This document shows positions 18,597-26,431 of a stretch of 64,000 nucleotides of DNA, piece after piece; within the stretch, counting starts at the first letter, position 1; each line of letters begins with the position of its first letter. Source of the stretch: Yamadazyma tenuis. Lineage: Eukaryota > Ascomycota > Pichiomycetes > Serinales > Debaryomycetaceae. Position numbers and translations under genes: made by a program. The notes under the pieces are model-generated. The model was not told the origin of the DNA. It made no database searches and was given only the letters and a program-made list of their open reading frames with translations. Location: positions 806,001 through 870,000 of the forward strand of contig NC_089462.1 in assembly GCF_029203305.1 (NCBI RefSeq). Direction: 5' to 3'.

Positions 18597-18932
18597 ATGG
18601 AAGACGACCTCAGATCCAAGATCCAGCAGATCAAGTTGCAGCGCATCCAAGAACTTAACTTGAAGTTGAAAGAAAGTCTTCTCAGACCGCGTGTGCCCAC
18701 CTCCGAAGCCTCGCTCTCGTACGTACATCCTCCTTTTCTCAACCCCAGCCACCACACCTTAAGCTAACTCCACCTTTTCAGCATCATCAACTACACGCTC
18801 CAAATCCCTGACTACTTGATCCCCATCATGTGGAGCCTTTCTCCCGAACAAAACCGATTCCAACGGTTTCAAATCCATCAAAATACTCACAAACTGGCCT
18901 CCACCACCCTGGGGTGCTGCGTTATCATGTAA
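18597..18932 (+). CDS. STE18: Heterotrimeric G-protein gamma subunit (spliced)
   Basis: Gamma subunit of the pheromone-response G protein. Exon 1 is 18597-18718 and exon 2 is 18782-18932, joined over a 63-base intron with GTACGT donor, GCTAAC branch site (about 18762) and TTTTCAG acceptor. The 90-residue product has the Ste18 pattern KIQQIKLQRIQELNLKLKESL at the N-terminus, then ASLSIINYT bridging the junction (yeast: ACLTIINYT). It ends GCCVIM, a CaaX box with a preceding Cys, the usual farnesylation plus palmitoylation site. Two CTG codons near the end would read Ser. The unspliced frame stops in the intron. It lies convergent to ERV2, 28 bases away. Confidence 0.9.
18719..18781 (+). other. 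STE18 spliceosomal intron
   Basis: 63 bases: GTACGTACAT at the 5' end, GCTAAC 14 bases before the acceptor region, and a pyrimidine-rich CCTTTTCAG end. It interrupts a codon after its second base. A second GT at 18723 would give a frame that breaks the conserved IINYT block. Confidence 0.88.
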
Positions 18933-18960
18933 AGTACGTACATTTATATCAATTCATAAC

Positions 18961-19740
18961 CTAACCCCCAAATTGCTCTTCCTCCTCTTCGATGTGCACC
19001 TCGTGCAAGTTGTTGACCGACTGGCCACCTAACGTCACGTCGATTTCCTGCTCATCGCTACCACACCCACAGTCGTAGTCCTCCAAAATCGTCGTACAAT
19101 CAAACTCCGGCTTACCCAATCTCTCGTTCACCTTGTTGTGGACATGGCACCCCCAGATCGCAGCTGTCTTACGGTTAGTCACCTGTGGAGGATACTTTTT
19201 CAAAAGGCCTTGGAAGTGTCGAGCACAGTCTCCACAAGGATACACTTGTCCAAACAAATGAATATACTGCAATAAGGTGGTCTGTTCTTGCTTCGACGGC
19301 TTCTCGGGATAACGGGCCAAGATCGTATGGAGCAAGCGCCACGCTGCGTTTCCGAGTTGTGCTTTCAACGTCTCGTTAGCCATCTTGGGCATAAATGGCT
19401 GTTCAGTGATTTCCCCAAACATGGGCTGGGACTCAGGAATCACTTGTACCTGAAGCTGGGACTCTGGTACTGAGGCCATTTCGGAGGTGACTTCGCCTTG
19501 CTCGTTCGTGGAGAATTCCTTGTCGTCAACCAAAATACTCTCTTCCGAGTAACCGCTGTGTAAATTGACATTGGCAATAGCGTCCTGGTTGTTCAAATGG
19601 AATTGGTCGGGGGTCTTGTCTAAGTTGATGGGGGTGACACCTTCGACGGTATCATTGCTACCGGAGATGGTATATATCAATGCGATGACGACCAACATCG
19701 TCACCGTGAGGGTCAACGGTCTCCTAAAGTGTTTTGTCAT
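18961..19740 (-). CDS. ERV2: ER FAD-linked sulfhydryl oxidase
   Basis: Oxidises thiols in the ER lumen using FAD and O2. A signal-anchor (LTLTVTMLVVIALIYTISG, residues 9-27) is followed by a long acidic spacer and the Erv/ALR domain: LGNAAWRLLHTILARYP, the active-site pair Cys169-Gly-Asp-Cys172 (YPCGDCARHF), Cys198/Cys215 and WGCHVHNKVNERLGKPEFDC. The C-terminal CGC shuttle pair (Cys224, Cys226) is present and marks Erv2 rather than Erv1. The spacer makes it about 60 residues longer than the S. cerevisiae protein (196). Confidence 0.93.
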   Translation of the reverse strand: MTKHFRRPLTLTVTMLVVIALIYTISGSNDTVEGVTPINLDKTPDQFHLNNQDAIANVNLHSGYSEESILVDDKEFSTNEQGEVTSEMASVPESQLQVQVIPESQPMFGEITEQPFMPKMANETLKAQLGNAAWRLLHTILARYPEKPSKQEQTTLLQYIHLFGQVYPCGDCARHFQGLLKKYPPQVTNRKTAAIWGCHVHNKVNERLGKPEFDCTTILEDYDCGCGSDEQEIDVTLGGQSVNNLHEVHIEEEEEQFGG

Positions 19741-19826
19741 ATGAGGGGGATTATTTTGAGGTTAAAGTTTGGTGGTTTTTACAGTGCGCATTATCGATTG
19801 GGTGATTCTTTTGATCTATGAAAGTA

Positions 19827-20933
19827 TTATTGAGTGGTGTCCAACACAGGAGGCAAGGGTTCGTTCCCGACAGAGACCAACAATTTGACCCCGTACACAA
19901 ACATCACCAAGAGGGCCAATGACGACCATAACAATAAGTTGGCGGTGGTGGAAATGTCTCTCTTTGAGCAGTCAAAGCCCGACCAGTTGGTGGTTTTCGA
20001 CAACGTCTGGTTGAAGGTCGCGGAGCACGCACATGACCAGCATCCTGTGGACACCTTGGTGCAAAGACCGTGCGAGTTGCAGTTGGATGTCTGCACCTGG
20101 CAAGTTTCTTCCTTATCGAAACATCCGTTAGTTTGAAGAGTAGCATCTCTAAACACCTTTTGCAACTGTTGGTTTCTCTTAGCCAACTGCAATGGGGCTG
20201 GTACCGCATTGTCAATGACGAGAATATCGAACTGTGACAACTTCAACAACGAGTTCAAAATGTTTTCACTCGATTGGTACGTCTGGCTGTCTTGTCCGAT
20301 TTTACCAGACATCGAGTGAAGTGAGTTCAACTGCACTAACACCACGTCGTGAGGGCCGAAGGTGTGGTCATTCAAATGGACCAACTGGCTGATTTCGGTG
20401 ATGAAGAACTTGTCGTTGACGTAGTTGATATCATTGGAGAAGATGTTCTGTTTGAAGTTGCTCCAAATCGACTGGAGCTTCACATCAAAGTACTTAAAGT
20501 GGTCTTTCAAGCCACTGACAGTGCTGGCGTCACTGGCCACTACGCTGATTTCCTCTGTTACCGGTACCGCCTTGGTGGCCGACTTGATCATCTGGTGGTA
20601 CTGATTCCAGAACTTGTTGGGGTTGGAAATTTTGAAAGAAGGCTGTTCCGACAACTCGACGCCACTAAGTGACACCACCAACGTAGGCCTGTCATTTGGC
20701 GGGTTGATTTCGTTTTGTTGTTCGATGAACTCGATGGTTTCATGCTTGTTGTAGTCACTTAACTTAAACACATTGAGGTCAAGCTTATCGCTCAAATACA
20801 TCAAGGCCTCCTCGGACGACACATAGGGAATTAGTGATGGCTTGGATAAGTCATTGAGGTGGTAGACGGCGATTTGCGACGTGGTGGCAATGGCCACCGT
20901 GAAGTATACGCAAGCAGCTAAGAATAATTTCAT
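19827..20933 (-). CDS. ER/vacuolar-sorting type I membrane protein, Vps3844-like (DUF3844)
   Basis: A 368-residue protein with a signal peptide (MKLFLAACVYFTVAIATTSQ), a large lumenal domain, an EGF-like Cys cluster near residues 270-325 (NGCFDKEETCQVQTSNCNSHGLCTK, then GCWSCACS and WSGFDCSKRDIS), one membrane segment (LLLWSSLALLVMFVYGVKLLVSV) and a short tail. The Cys pattern and membrane segment match the fungal DUF3844/Vps3844 C-terminal domain from memory. Function is poorly known. Same strand as RCN1, 200 bases downstream of it. Confidence 0.7.
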   Translation of the reverse strand: MKLFLAACVYFTVAIATTSQIAVYHLNDLSKPSLIPYVSSEEALMYLSDKLDLNVFKLSDYNKHETIEFIEQQNEINPPNDRPTLVVSLSGVELSEQPSFKISNPNKFWNQYHQMIKSATKAVPVTEEISVVASDASTVSGLKDHFKYFDVKLQSIWSNFKQNIFSNDINYVNDKFFITEISQLVHLNDHTFGPHDVVLVQLNSLHSMSGKIGQDSQTYQSSENILNSLLKLSQFDILVIDNAVPAPLQLAKRNQQLQKVFRDATLQTNGCFDKEETCQVQTSNCNSHGLCTKVSTGCWSCACSATFNQTLSKTTNWSGFDCSKRDISTTANLLLWSSLALLVMFVYGVKLLVSVGNEPLPPVLDTTQ

Positions 20934-21133
20934 GTTGTAGCCGTAACCCTTAATTTTCGTTCACGCAAAGGCCCGAGAAGTGAGAAGAAGAATGGGCACG
21001 CACGCCTTTCGATGCAATCTAGGATACCATATACTGTAATGACTACACACGGCAATAAATACTTTAACGACTAATACGGCAATAAATACTGCAACGACTA
21101 ATACTTAACGACTGATGAACATTGTCAACAGCA

Positions 21134-21763
21134 TTAGTTCGTCTCGTCCAACGTGATGGTAGGTGAGGGCATCGAGCTCTGACAATGGAGATTCGTCTCT
21201 ATCGACAATGGGGGCTTGAAAAGGGTCCTGGTCATAGACCGGGACCGGGCCATGCTGCTGCCATCACTAGCAGTGACAGCCTCGGCATCGGCCTCCTGTG
21301 GGTGCAACCCAAGCCTATGCATGGAGAAAACATCAAAAATCTGGGGTTTGGGTTCCTGGTACTTGGCCGTCTCCGACAGATGGGCTGCCTTGAACCGCTT
21401 TAACATGTTGACCGAAAGCGAGTCGTCATCGGCCGTACTACCGTCAAAACTTTTGGATCGTTGTAGTAGGTTCTCCTGGAGGGTCACTTTGACTCCGGGG
21501 TCGAGGTGATATTTGGAACGAATCTCCAGGTTGATATAGTGATAGAGCTGTTTGCTCGACTCTTCATCCTTGAGAATGATGATGACTCGGCTTAAAAACG
21601 GCAAGTTGGACCAGGTGGATATTTTGTTCAAATAGTAGTCTTCATCTCCCTGGTAATCTATGTTTAAGATCTCCAATTTGATTTGATCCACGAGGGACAT
21701 GGGATGGTTGGTTTTTATAAAGTCCTGTCGGGAGAGTTCGGAGATGATAATGGAGGTGTTCAT
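21134..21763 (-). CDS. RCN1: Calcipressin, regulator of calcineurin
   Basis: Modulates the Ca2+/calmodulin phosphatase calcineurin. The N-terminal half has the RRM-like calcipressin fold (SIIISELSRQDF near the start, then LPFLSRVIIILKDEESSKQLYHYINL and YHLDPGVKVTLQENLL). The C-terminus ends MPSPTITLDETN, where PTITLD resembles the calcineurin-docking PxIxIT element. The usual FLxSPPxSPP phosphorylation motif is not obvious; only FKPPLSIET stands near its place. Length (209) is close to S. cerevisiae Rcn1 (211). Confidence 0.8.
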   Translation of the reverse strand: MNTSIIISELSRQDFIKTNHPMSLVDQIKLEILNIDYQGDEDYYLNKISTWSNLPFLSRVIIILKDEESSKQLYHYINLEIRSKYHLDPGVKVTLQENLLQRSKSFDGSTADDDSLSVNMLKRFKAAHLSETAKYQEPKPQIFDVFSMHRLGLHPQEADAEAVTASDGSSMARSRSMTRTLFKPPLSIETNLHCQSSMPSPTITLDETN

Positions 21764-22598
21764 GGGATTTAGATTGGAGGAAACGTGATTGGGGAGAAGG
21801 TGTGATTAAGAAGGAAATGAATTTGAAGGCGTAATTGTGCGCAGAACAGGGACTTGGGGAGAACGAACCGAATGGAGCCACAAACGGCACGAGTGCGAAG
21901 CTTGTGCGCAGCGAGGGAGAGATGGGTAGGTACGAGTAGAGATGCCGGTAGAGGTGCGGGTAGACACTTTGGGATGTAGTGCTGGTAGAGTCCTGGGAGG
22001 CGGTGGTGTTGGATGCAATGGCAGACATCCATGTAAATTTGGGAAATGTTCTTAGTTCCCTGATAAGATTTCCTTGGCGTGTAAAAAGAGCAAATTCTGC
22101 ATAATACAAAAAAGTTGGTCAAATGTTTTTGATAAAAATCTACCAAAACTCTAGCACAGCCCGGTAGACCATATGGTTGTATCCAGGAAGTGTTCGTTGC
22201 CAGACCCAAGCACAATTAGTGAATTTAAGGATATGCTGGAGAGAGAGTCGTGTGTGGCTGGGACTCTTCGCAGCCAAGGCTTAGAGATAGCAGATATGAG
22301 AACTGATAGAGGTGAACAGAGACATTTTCCAGAGGTTGGTGTAGAAGCCGGACGCGGACGTCAGGCTTGAGAGTCATTTATTCAGGCTATATCAATGGCG
22401 AGCACAGTAGATAGGAAGGCTGCCAGAGGTCCTCGTATGTGGTGGAGTGGGTAAACGGAGCAGAATTCATGGTCTGAGGGCACATTGCTCACAGAGGAAG
22501 CTTATAGTTTGAGTCATCTCGAGGTCACAAGCATTGTTTTGGACTCCATAGTAGTCCACTAATAATCCCTAGTTTCTCCATGTTCCTTCTCTTTTGTG
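21764..22598. other. Intergenic region between RCN1 and HOT13
   Basis: About 835 bases upstream of RCN1 and downstream of HOT13. Several open frames overlap the RCN1 5' end in other phases, start at non-ATG codons and show no domain. I see no gene, tRNA or strong repeat. Confidence 0.5.
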
Positions 22599-22952
22599 CT
22601 AGCTCTCTGTTCTCAGCTCGTTGGTAAAGTAAATATCATAGTGAAGCTTGCACCCGGGATTGAACTGTCCTCCGCACGTCGGACACACAAGCGGCGAGTA
22701 CTCCGCGAAAGTCAACTCCGTCTGACACCCGCCACAGAGCACCACAAGCTCGCTCGAGCCCATATCATATTTTTCAATGGGATGGCCAGCCAGCTCGTGG
22801 CACTGGTAACACGGATAATACGTCTCACAGCACCGGAACTTGATGGCAATAATATCCTGGGGGTCGTGGTAGTGCACACACCGCGTGTGCGAATCCATTA
22901 GTTCCCCAAGAAGCACTATACTATTGCCGTTCGTAGACTCTAACAGGGGCAT
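22599..22952 (-). CDS. HOT13: CHY zinc-finger protein Hot13 (helper of Tim)
   Basis: Intermembrane-space zinc protein that keeps Mia40 metal-free during disulfide relay import. The CHY finger is complete: RCVHYHDPQDIIAIKFRCCETYYPCYQCH, HPIEKYD, VLCGGCQTELTFAEY, CPTCGGQFNPGCKLHYDIYF. The ATG at 22952 (MPLLESTNGN) gives 117 residues, nearly identical in length to S. cerevisiae Hot13 (116). The frame stays open upstream to an ATG at 23084, but that extension matches nothing I know. Confidence 0.88.
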   Translation of the reverse strand: MPLLESTNGNSIVLLGELMDSHTRCVHYHDPQDIIAIKFRCCETYYPCYQCHELAGHPIEKYDMGSSELVVLCGGCQTELTFAEYSPLVCPTCGGQFNPGCKLHYDIYFTNELRTES

Positions 22953-23598
22953 TGGTTGACCAAACGAATCGATTTCCTGCTCGCGAATCTGGTCGCTTGG
23001 GGCTGGCACGAACCGGAGACGATTTGGGGCACGCTTTGGTCGGCACCCGCCGTGGAAAAACAAAACGTCGCACCAACCGCGCATCCCCAAGACCGGGGCG
23101 TGTTTCTGCAGGAACACCCAACCCCCGTCACAAACATCTGGTGAACCCACCGACCCTCAAACCCACGAACCTCAAACACAAAACTCCATCACAACTCACT
23201 CACAACTCACTTCAGCTAGTCACCGCCAGCGGCCCCGCGAAACTCTGTCTATTTGTTGTGTATACATGCAGGTGCAAAATTTGGTGTCGCATCTTAAACA
23301 ATCGCGATTGTTTGTTTGAAACCTGAAATCACAAAAACAATTGGAAATCCACAAAAACACACCGGTCAACCCCAAACTTCCACAAAAGCCATCGTTGCCC
23401 CGATTGTTTTCATTTTCACTTTGTTGATTTTTGGGTTTTCTACAAGCTGTTGTTGAGATACTGTCTGTTTGATCCCCTACATCCCTTCTTCCACTTGGGC
23501 TCCTTTCTGTTCTAAACTCCCACTTTGTTTGAATTGCATCTATTCCATAACCCCCAAATTCCCTGACACTCGCTCCTTTTTTCTTATTTGCAATCTTC
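22953..23598. other. Divergent promoter region HOT13 / cyclin
   Basis: Holds the 18-base palindrome listed separately, forkhead-like AAACA elements and long C/A then T-rich stretches before the cyclin ATG. Open frames on both strands have no recognisable domain. Confidence 0.5.
23296..23313. promoter_or_regulatory. Perfect 18-bp palindrome with forkhead-like sites
   Basis: AAACAATCGCGATTGTTT is fully self-complementary. The flanking TTGTTTGTTT reads ACAAACAA on the other strand, fitting the RYAAACA forkhead consensus used by Fkh factors at G2/M genes. It lies about 290 bases before the B-type cyclin start. Binding is inference. Confidence 0.45.
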
Positions 23599-24960
23599 AT
23601 GAACTCGTTTAGACCCGACAAACACCGTAAGGTGTTGAATGACTTGACCCTTAATGAAAACACAAAGTCCTATGAACGGTACGACAAAAAACCAAAGTTA
23701 TTCAAAGACCATGTAAATACCGCCAGTACCTCGTCCTTGCTCGAAGACAAGGAAATCGAAGTTGACCATACCCAGATTGTTTCTGAGTTGGAAACCCAGC
23801 TATTACCATACTCTAACGAATTCCACATGGATGGCCCCATTCATCAATATGGTGAAAACGACCCCCAACAAGACGACGACGACGATATCGAGGGCCCCGA
23901 CTACGTGCCGGAGTTCGACGATGATATCGATCTTTCTGAGCTTGAAGACATAGACGACGAAGCGGAAGATGCTGATGAAGATGAAAATAGTAACGAACCA
24001 GACCAAGAAAACATACCACCACCAGCCGACGTAGGTGTTTCACAAGCAGATGCTAGTTTCTCCAAACATGTGGCCATGGAGCCGCTATGGAACAAGGCCA
24101 TTTTCGGCGAGTTGGAGGTAATCATGAAGAAGTACTCTTCTAAAACCCTAGACGAAAATGATGAGGACACTTATGATGTTACGATGGTAGCAGAGTATAG
24201 CCCTGAAATCTTCAACTACTTACACCAGTTGGAGTACAAGCTTGTGCCCGATCCCAACTATATGGATAAGCAAGACGAGTTGAAATGGGAAATGCGAAGT
24301 GTATTGATCGACTGGGTGGTGCAAGTCCACTCACGGTTCAACTTATTGCCTGAAACCTTGTACTTGACTGTTAACTACATCGACCGGTTCTTGAGTAAGC
24401 GCAAAGTCTCCTTATCCAGATTCCAGTTGGTGGGAGCCGTTGCATTATTTATTGCTGCCAAATACGAGGAAATCAACTGTCCTACCATCCAAGAAGTGGC
24501 ATACATGGCCGACAATGCGTATTCCATCGACGACTTCTTGAAGGCCGAACGCTTCATGATCGACGTGTTGGAGTTCGATATGGGCTGGCCAGGTCCTATG
24601 TCATTTTTAAGAAGAACCTCAAAAGCTGACGACTATGATTATGAGACCAGAACCTTGGCCAAATACTTGTTGGAAATCACGGTGATGGACTCTCGCTTTG
24701 TGGCATCCCAGCCCAGCTGGTTGGCGGCGGGGGCCCACTATTTATCGAGAAAGCTACTTAATAGGGGCGGTTGGAGTGAACTTCACGTTTTTTACTCTGG
24801 CTATACCGAAGACCAATTGAAGCCTTTGGCGGCGGTGTTATTGCGAATCTGCGAGAACGCCGAGACCAACCATAAGGCCATCTTCGACAAATATCAGGAA
24901 AGAAAGTATAGAAGAAGTTCCACTTTTGTGCAAGAATGCTTGGAGTCCATGAGACATTGA
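23599..24960 (+). CDS. B-type mitotic cyclin, Clb2/Clb4-like
   Basis: Cyclin partner of Cdc28 for mitosis. A destruction box RKVLNDLTLNEN sits at residues 10-21, followed by an acidic region. The cyclin box begins MRSVLIDWVVQVHSRFNLLPETLYLTVNYIDRFLSKRKVSLSRFQLVGAVALFIAAKYEEI, and the C-terminal cyclin fold follows (ASQPSWLAAGAHYLSRKLL). 453 residues is a usual length. Candida species carry two such genes (CLB2 and CLB4); I cannot separate them with certainty. The ATG at 23599 is the first in frame and directly precedes the D-box. Confidence 0.88.
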   Translation: MNSFRPDKHRKVLNDLTLNENTKSYERYDKKPKLFKDHVNTASTSSLLEDKEIEVDHTQIVSELETQLLPYSNEFHMDGPIHQYGENDPQQDDDDDIEGPDYVPEFDDDIDLSELEDIDDEAEDADEDENSNEPDQENIPPPADVGVSQADASFSKHVAMEPLWNKAIFGELEVIMKKYSSKTLDENDEDTYDVTMVAEYSPEIFNYLHQLEYKLVPDPNYMDKQDELKWEMRSVLIDWVVQVHSRFNLLPETLYLTVNYIDRFLSKRKVSLSRFQLVGAVALFIAAKYEEINCPTIQEVAYMADNAYSIDDFLKAERFMIDVLEFDMGWPGPMSFLRRTSKADDYDYETRTLAKYLLEITVMDSRFVASQPSWLAAGAHYLSRKLLNRGGWSELHVFYSGYTEDQLKPLAAVLLRICENAETNHKAIFDKYQERKYRRSSTFVQECLESMRH

Positions 24961-25185
24961 GTTGGCCATATATCACATCATCAGGCATTTCTACCCCGGT
25001 ACCTCACGATTCTTATCGTGTAGACAGGTATCACCAGCACCCTACGATTTATCGTTATAATACTTTGTACCATATCTTCACTTCATTTGCATTAAGTTAA
25101 TATACATCTTTGAAGCAGCAAGTTGCAGCCAACTTTAAGAATCGCGCGATGATGAGAAGAAAATATCTTCAAATTTCTCCTCAAA

Positions 25186-25941
25186 ATGCTTTCCAGATTA
25201 TCCAGAACATCCAGATTACCCGTGAGATCAGTTCTCGGGTCTAGAACCTTGGCCCCCACCTTTCGTTCAAGCCCAATACTTGCGATGAGATATTACTCGT
25301 CACCAGACAAGGAATTGAAGCAGATTTTAAAGGAAGAAATTGACATTGTTAAGCAGATCCCAAATGAATTGGATAACTCATTTAAAGACTTTTTGATCGA
25401 CAACAAGGTGGAAGTGACTGCCGTCGATGGAAGTTCCAATGTCGAATTGACCAAGCACCTTGCAAATGGTGAAATCTTGAAGGTTTTCTTTGACATTGAT
25501 GAGGTGACCGATATCCCTGTTGACGAGTTGGCTAACGAAGAAGGAGAAGTCAAGGAAGTGGACTTTGACGAGTCCATTTCCAACGTCGATTCATTGTTAT
25601 GCTCAATCAAGGTGTTGGTGGCCAAACCCACTGGAGAAGGATTGTTTTTGAACTTGTTTTTGCAATCGTCCGAGTCTGCGTTCTTGGTGGACTTTATCAC
25701 CCACAAGCCAGACGCCTCCAAGTTTTTGGAAGAAGCCAGAAAGGGTGACTTCTTGGACAAGGTACAATACCAAGGTCCCAGATTCAGTGAATTGGATGAG
25801 AGCATTCAAATTGGCTTTGAAAACTATTTGGAATCAATTGGGGTCAACCATGAATTGGCTGACTTCATTCTCAGCTTTTCTGAGTTGAAAGAAGAGAACG
25901 AGTACAGACAATGGTTGGCCCGTGTCAGTAGTTTCTTTTAG
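25186..25941 (+). CDS. MAM33: Mitochondrial matrix acidic protein Mam33 (p32/gC1qR family)
   Basis: Doughnut-shaped acidic trimer of the matrix linked to mitochondrial translation and ribosome assembly. The presequence MLSRLSRTSRLPVRSVLGSRTLAPTFRSS is Arg/Ser/Leu rich. The mature part shows the family pattern with acidic strands (ILKVFFDIDEVTD) and the C-terminal block DELDESIQIGFENYLESIGVNHELADFILSFSELKEENEYRQWL. 251 residues compared with 266 in S. cerevisiae. Confidence 0.92.
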   Translation: MLSRLSRTSRLPVRSVLGSRTLAPTFRSSPILAMRYYSSPDKELKQILKEEIDIVKQIPNELDNSFKDFLIDNKVEVTAVDGSSNVELTKHLANGEILKVFFDIDEVTDIPVDELANEEGEVKEVDFDESISNVDSLLCSIKVLVAKPTGEGLFLNLFLQSSESAFLVDFITHKPDASKFLEEARKGDFLDKVQYQGPRFSELDESIQIGFENYLESIGVNHELADFILSFSELKEENEYRQWLARVSSFF

Positions 25942-26113
25942 GTTGTTTGGATGGTACGTATCTTGTAAATAGCGTGAATGTATGGTATCATCTAATTTGT
26001 TGCTGGGGAAGGTGAGGTGAGGGTGGGGCTGAAGCCCTATCACTAATAGTCCTGGCTCCCGCGCGCCCTCCAAGTGAAAAATTTATTTCCAAACCTCAAA
26101 CTCTCCAACTATA

Positions 26114-26431
26114 ATGTCTACTGAAGCTTCTATTTCATACGCTGCATTGATCTTGGCTGACGCCGGATTAGAAATCACCTCCGACAACTTGGTGTCCATC
26201 GCCAAGGCCGCCAAAGCCGATGTCGACTCTGTTTGGGCCGATGTCTTTGCTAAGGCTTTGGAAGGTAAGGACTTGAAGGATTTGTTGTTCTCCTTGGCCG
26301 CTGCTGCCCCAGCCTCCGGTTCCGCCCCAGCTGCTGCTGCTGGTGGAGCTGCTGAAGAAGCTGTCGCTGAAGTCGAAGAAGAAGCCCCAGAAGAATCCGA
26401 TGATGACATGGGATTCGGTTTGTTCGATTAG
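26114..26431 (+). CDS. RPP1: 60S acidic ribosomal stalk protein P1
   Basis: P1 protein of the ribosomal stalk that recruits translation GTPases. [26 protein letters not shown] is a P1-type start, followed by the Ala-rich hinge and the invariant tail [13 protein letters not shown]. 105 residues. Codon bias is strong. P1-A and P1-B cannot be separated with certainty. Confidence 0.95.
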   Translation: MSTEASISYAALILADAGLEITSDNLVSIAKAAKADVDSVWADVFAKALEGKDLKDLLFSLAAAAPASGSAPAAAAGGAAEEAVAEVEEEAPEESDDDMGFGLFD

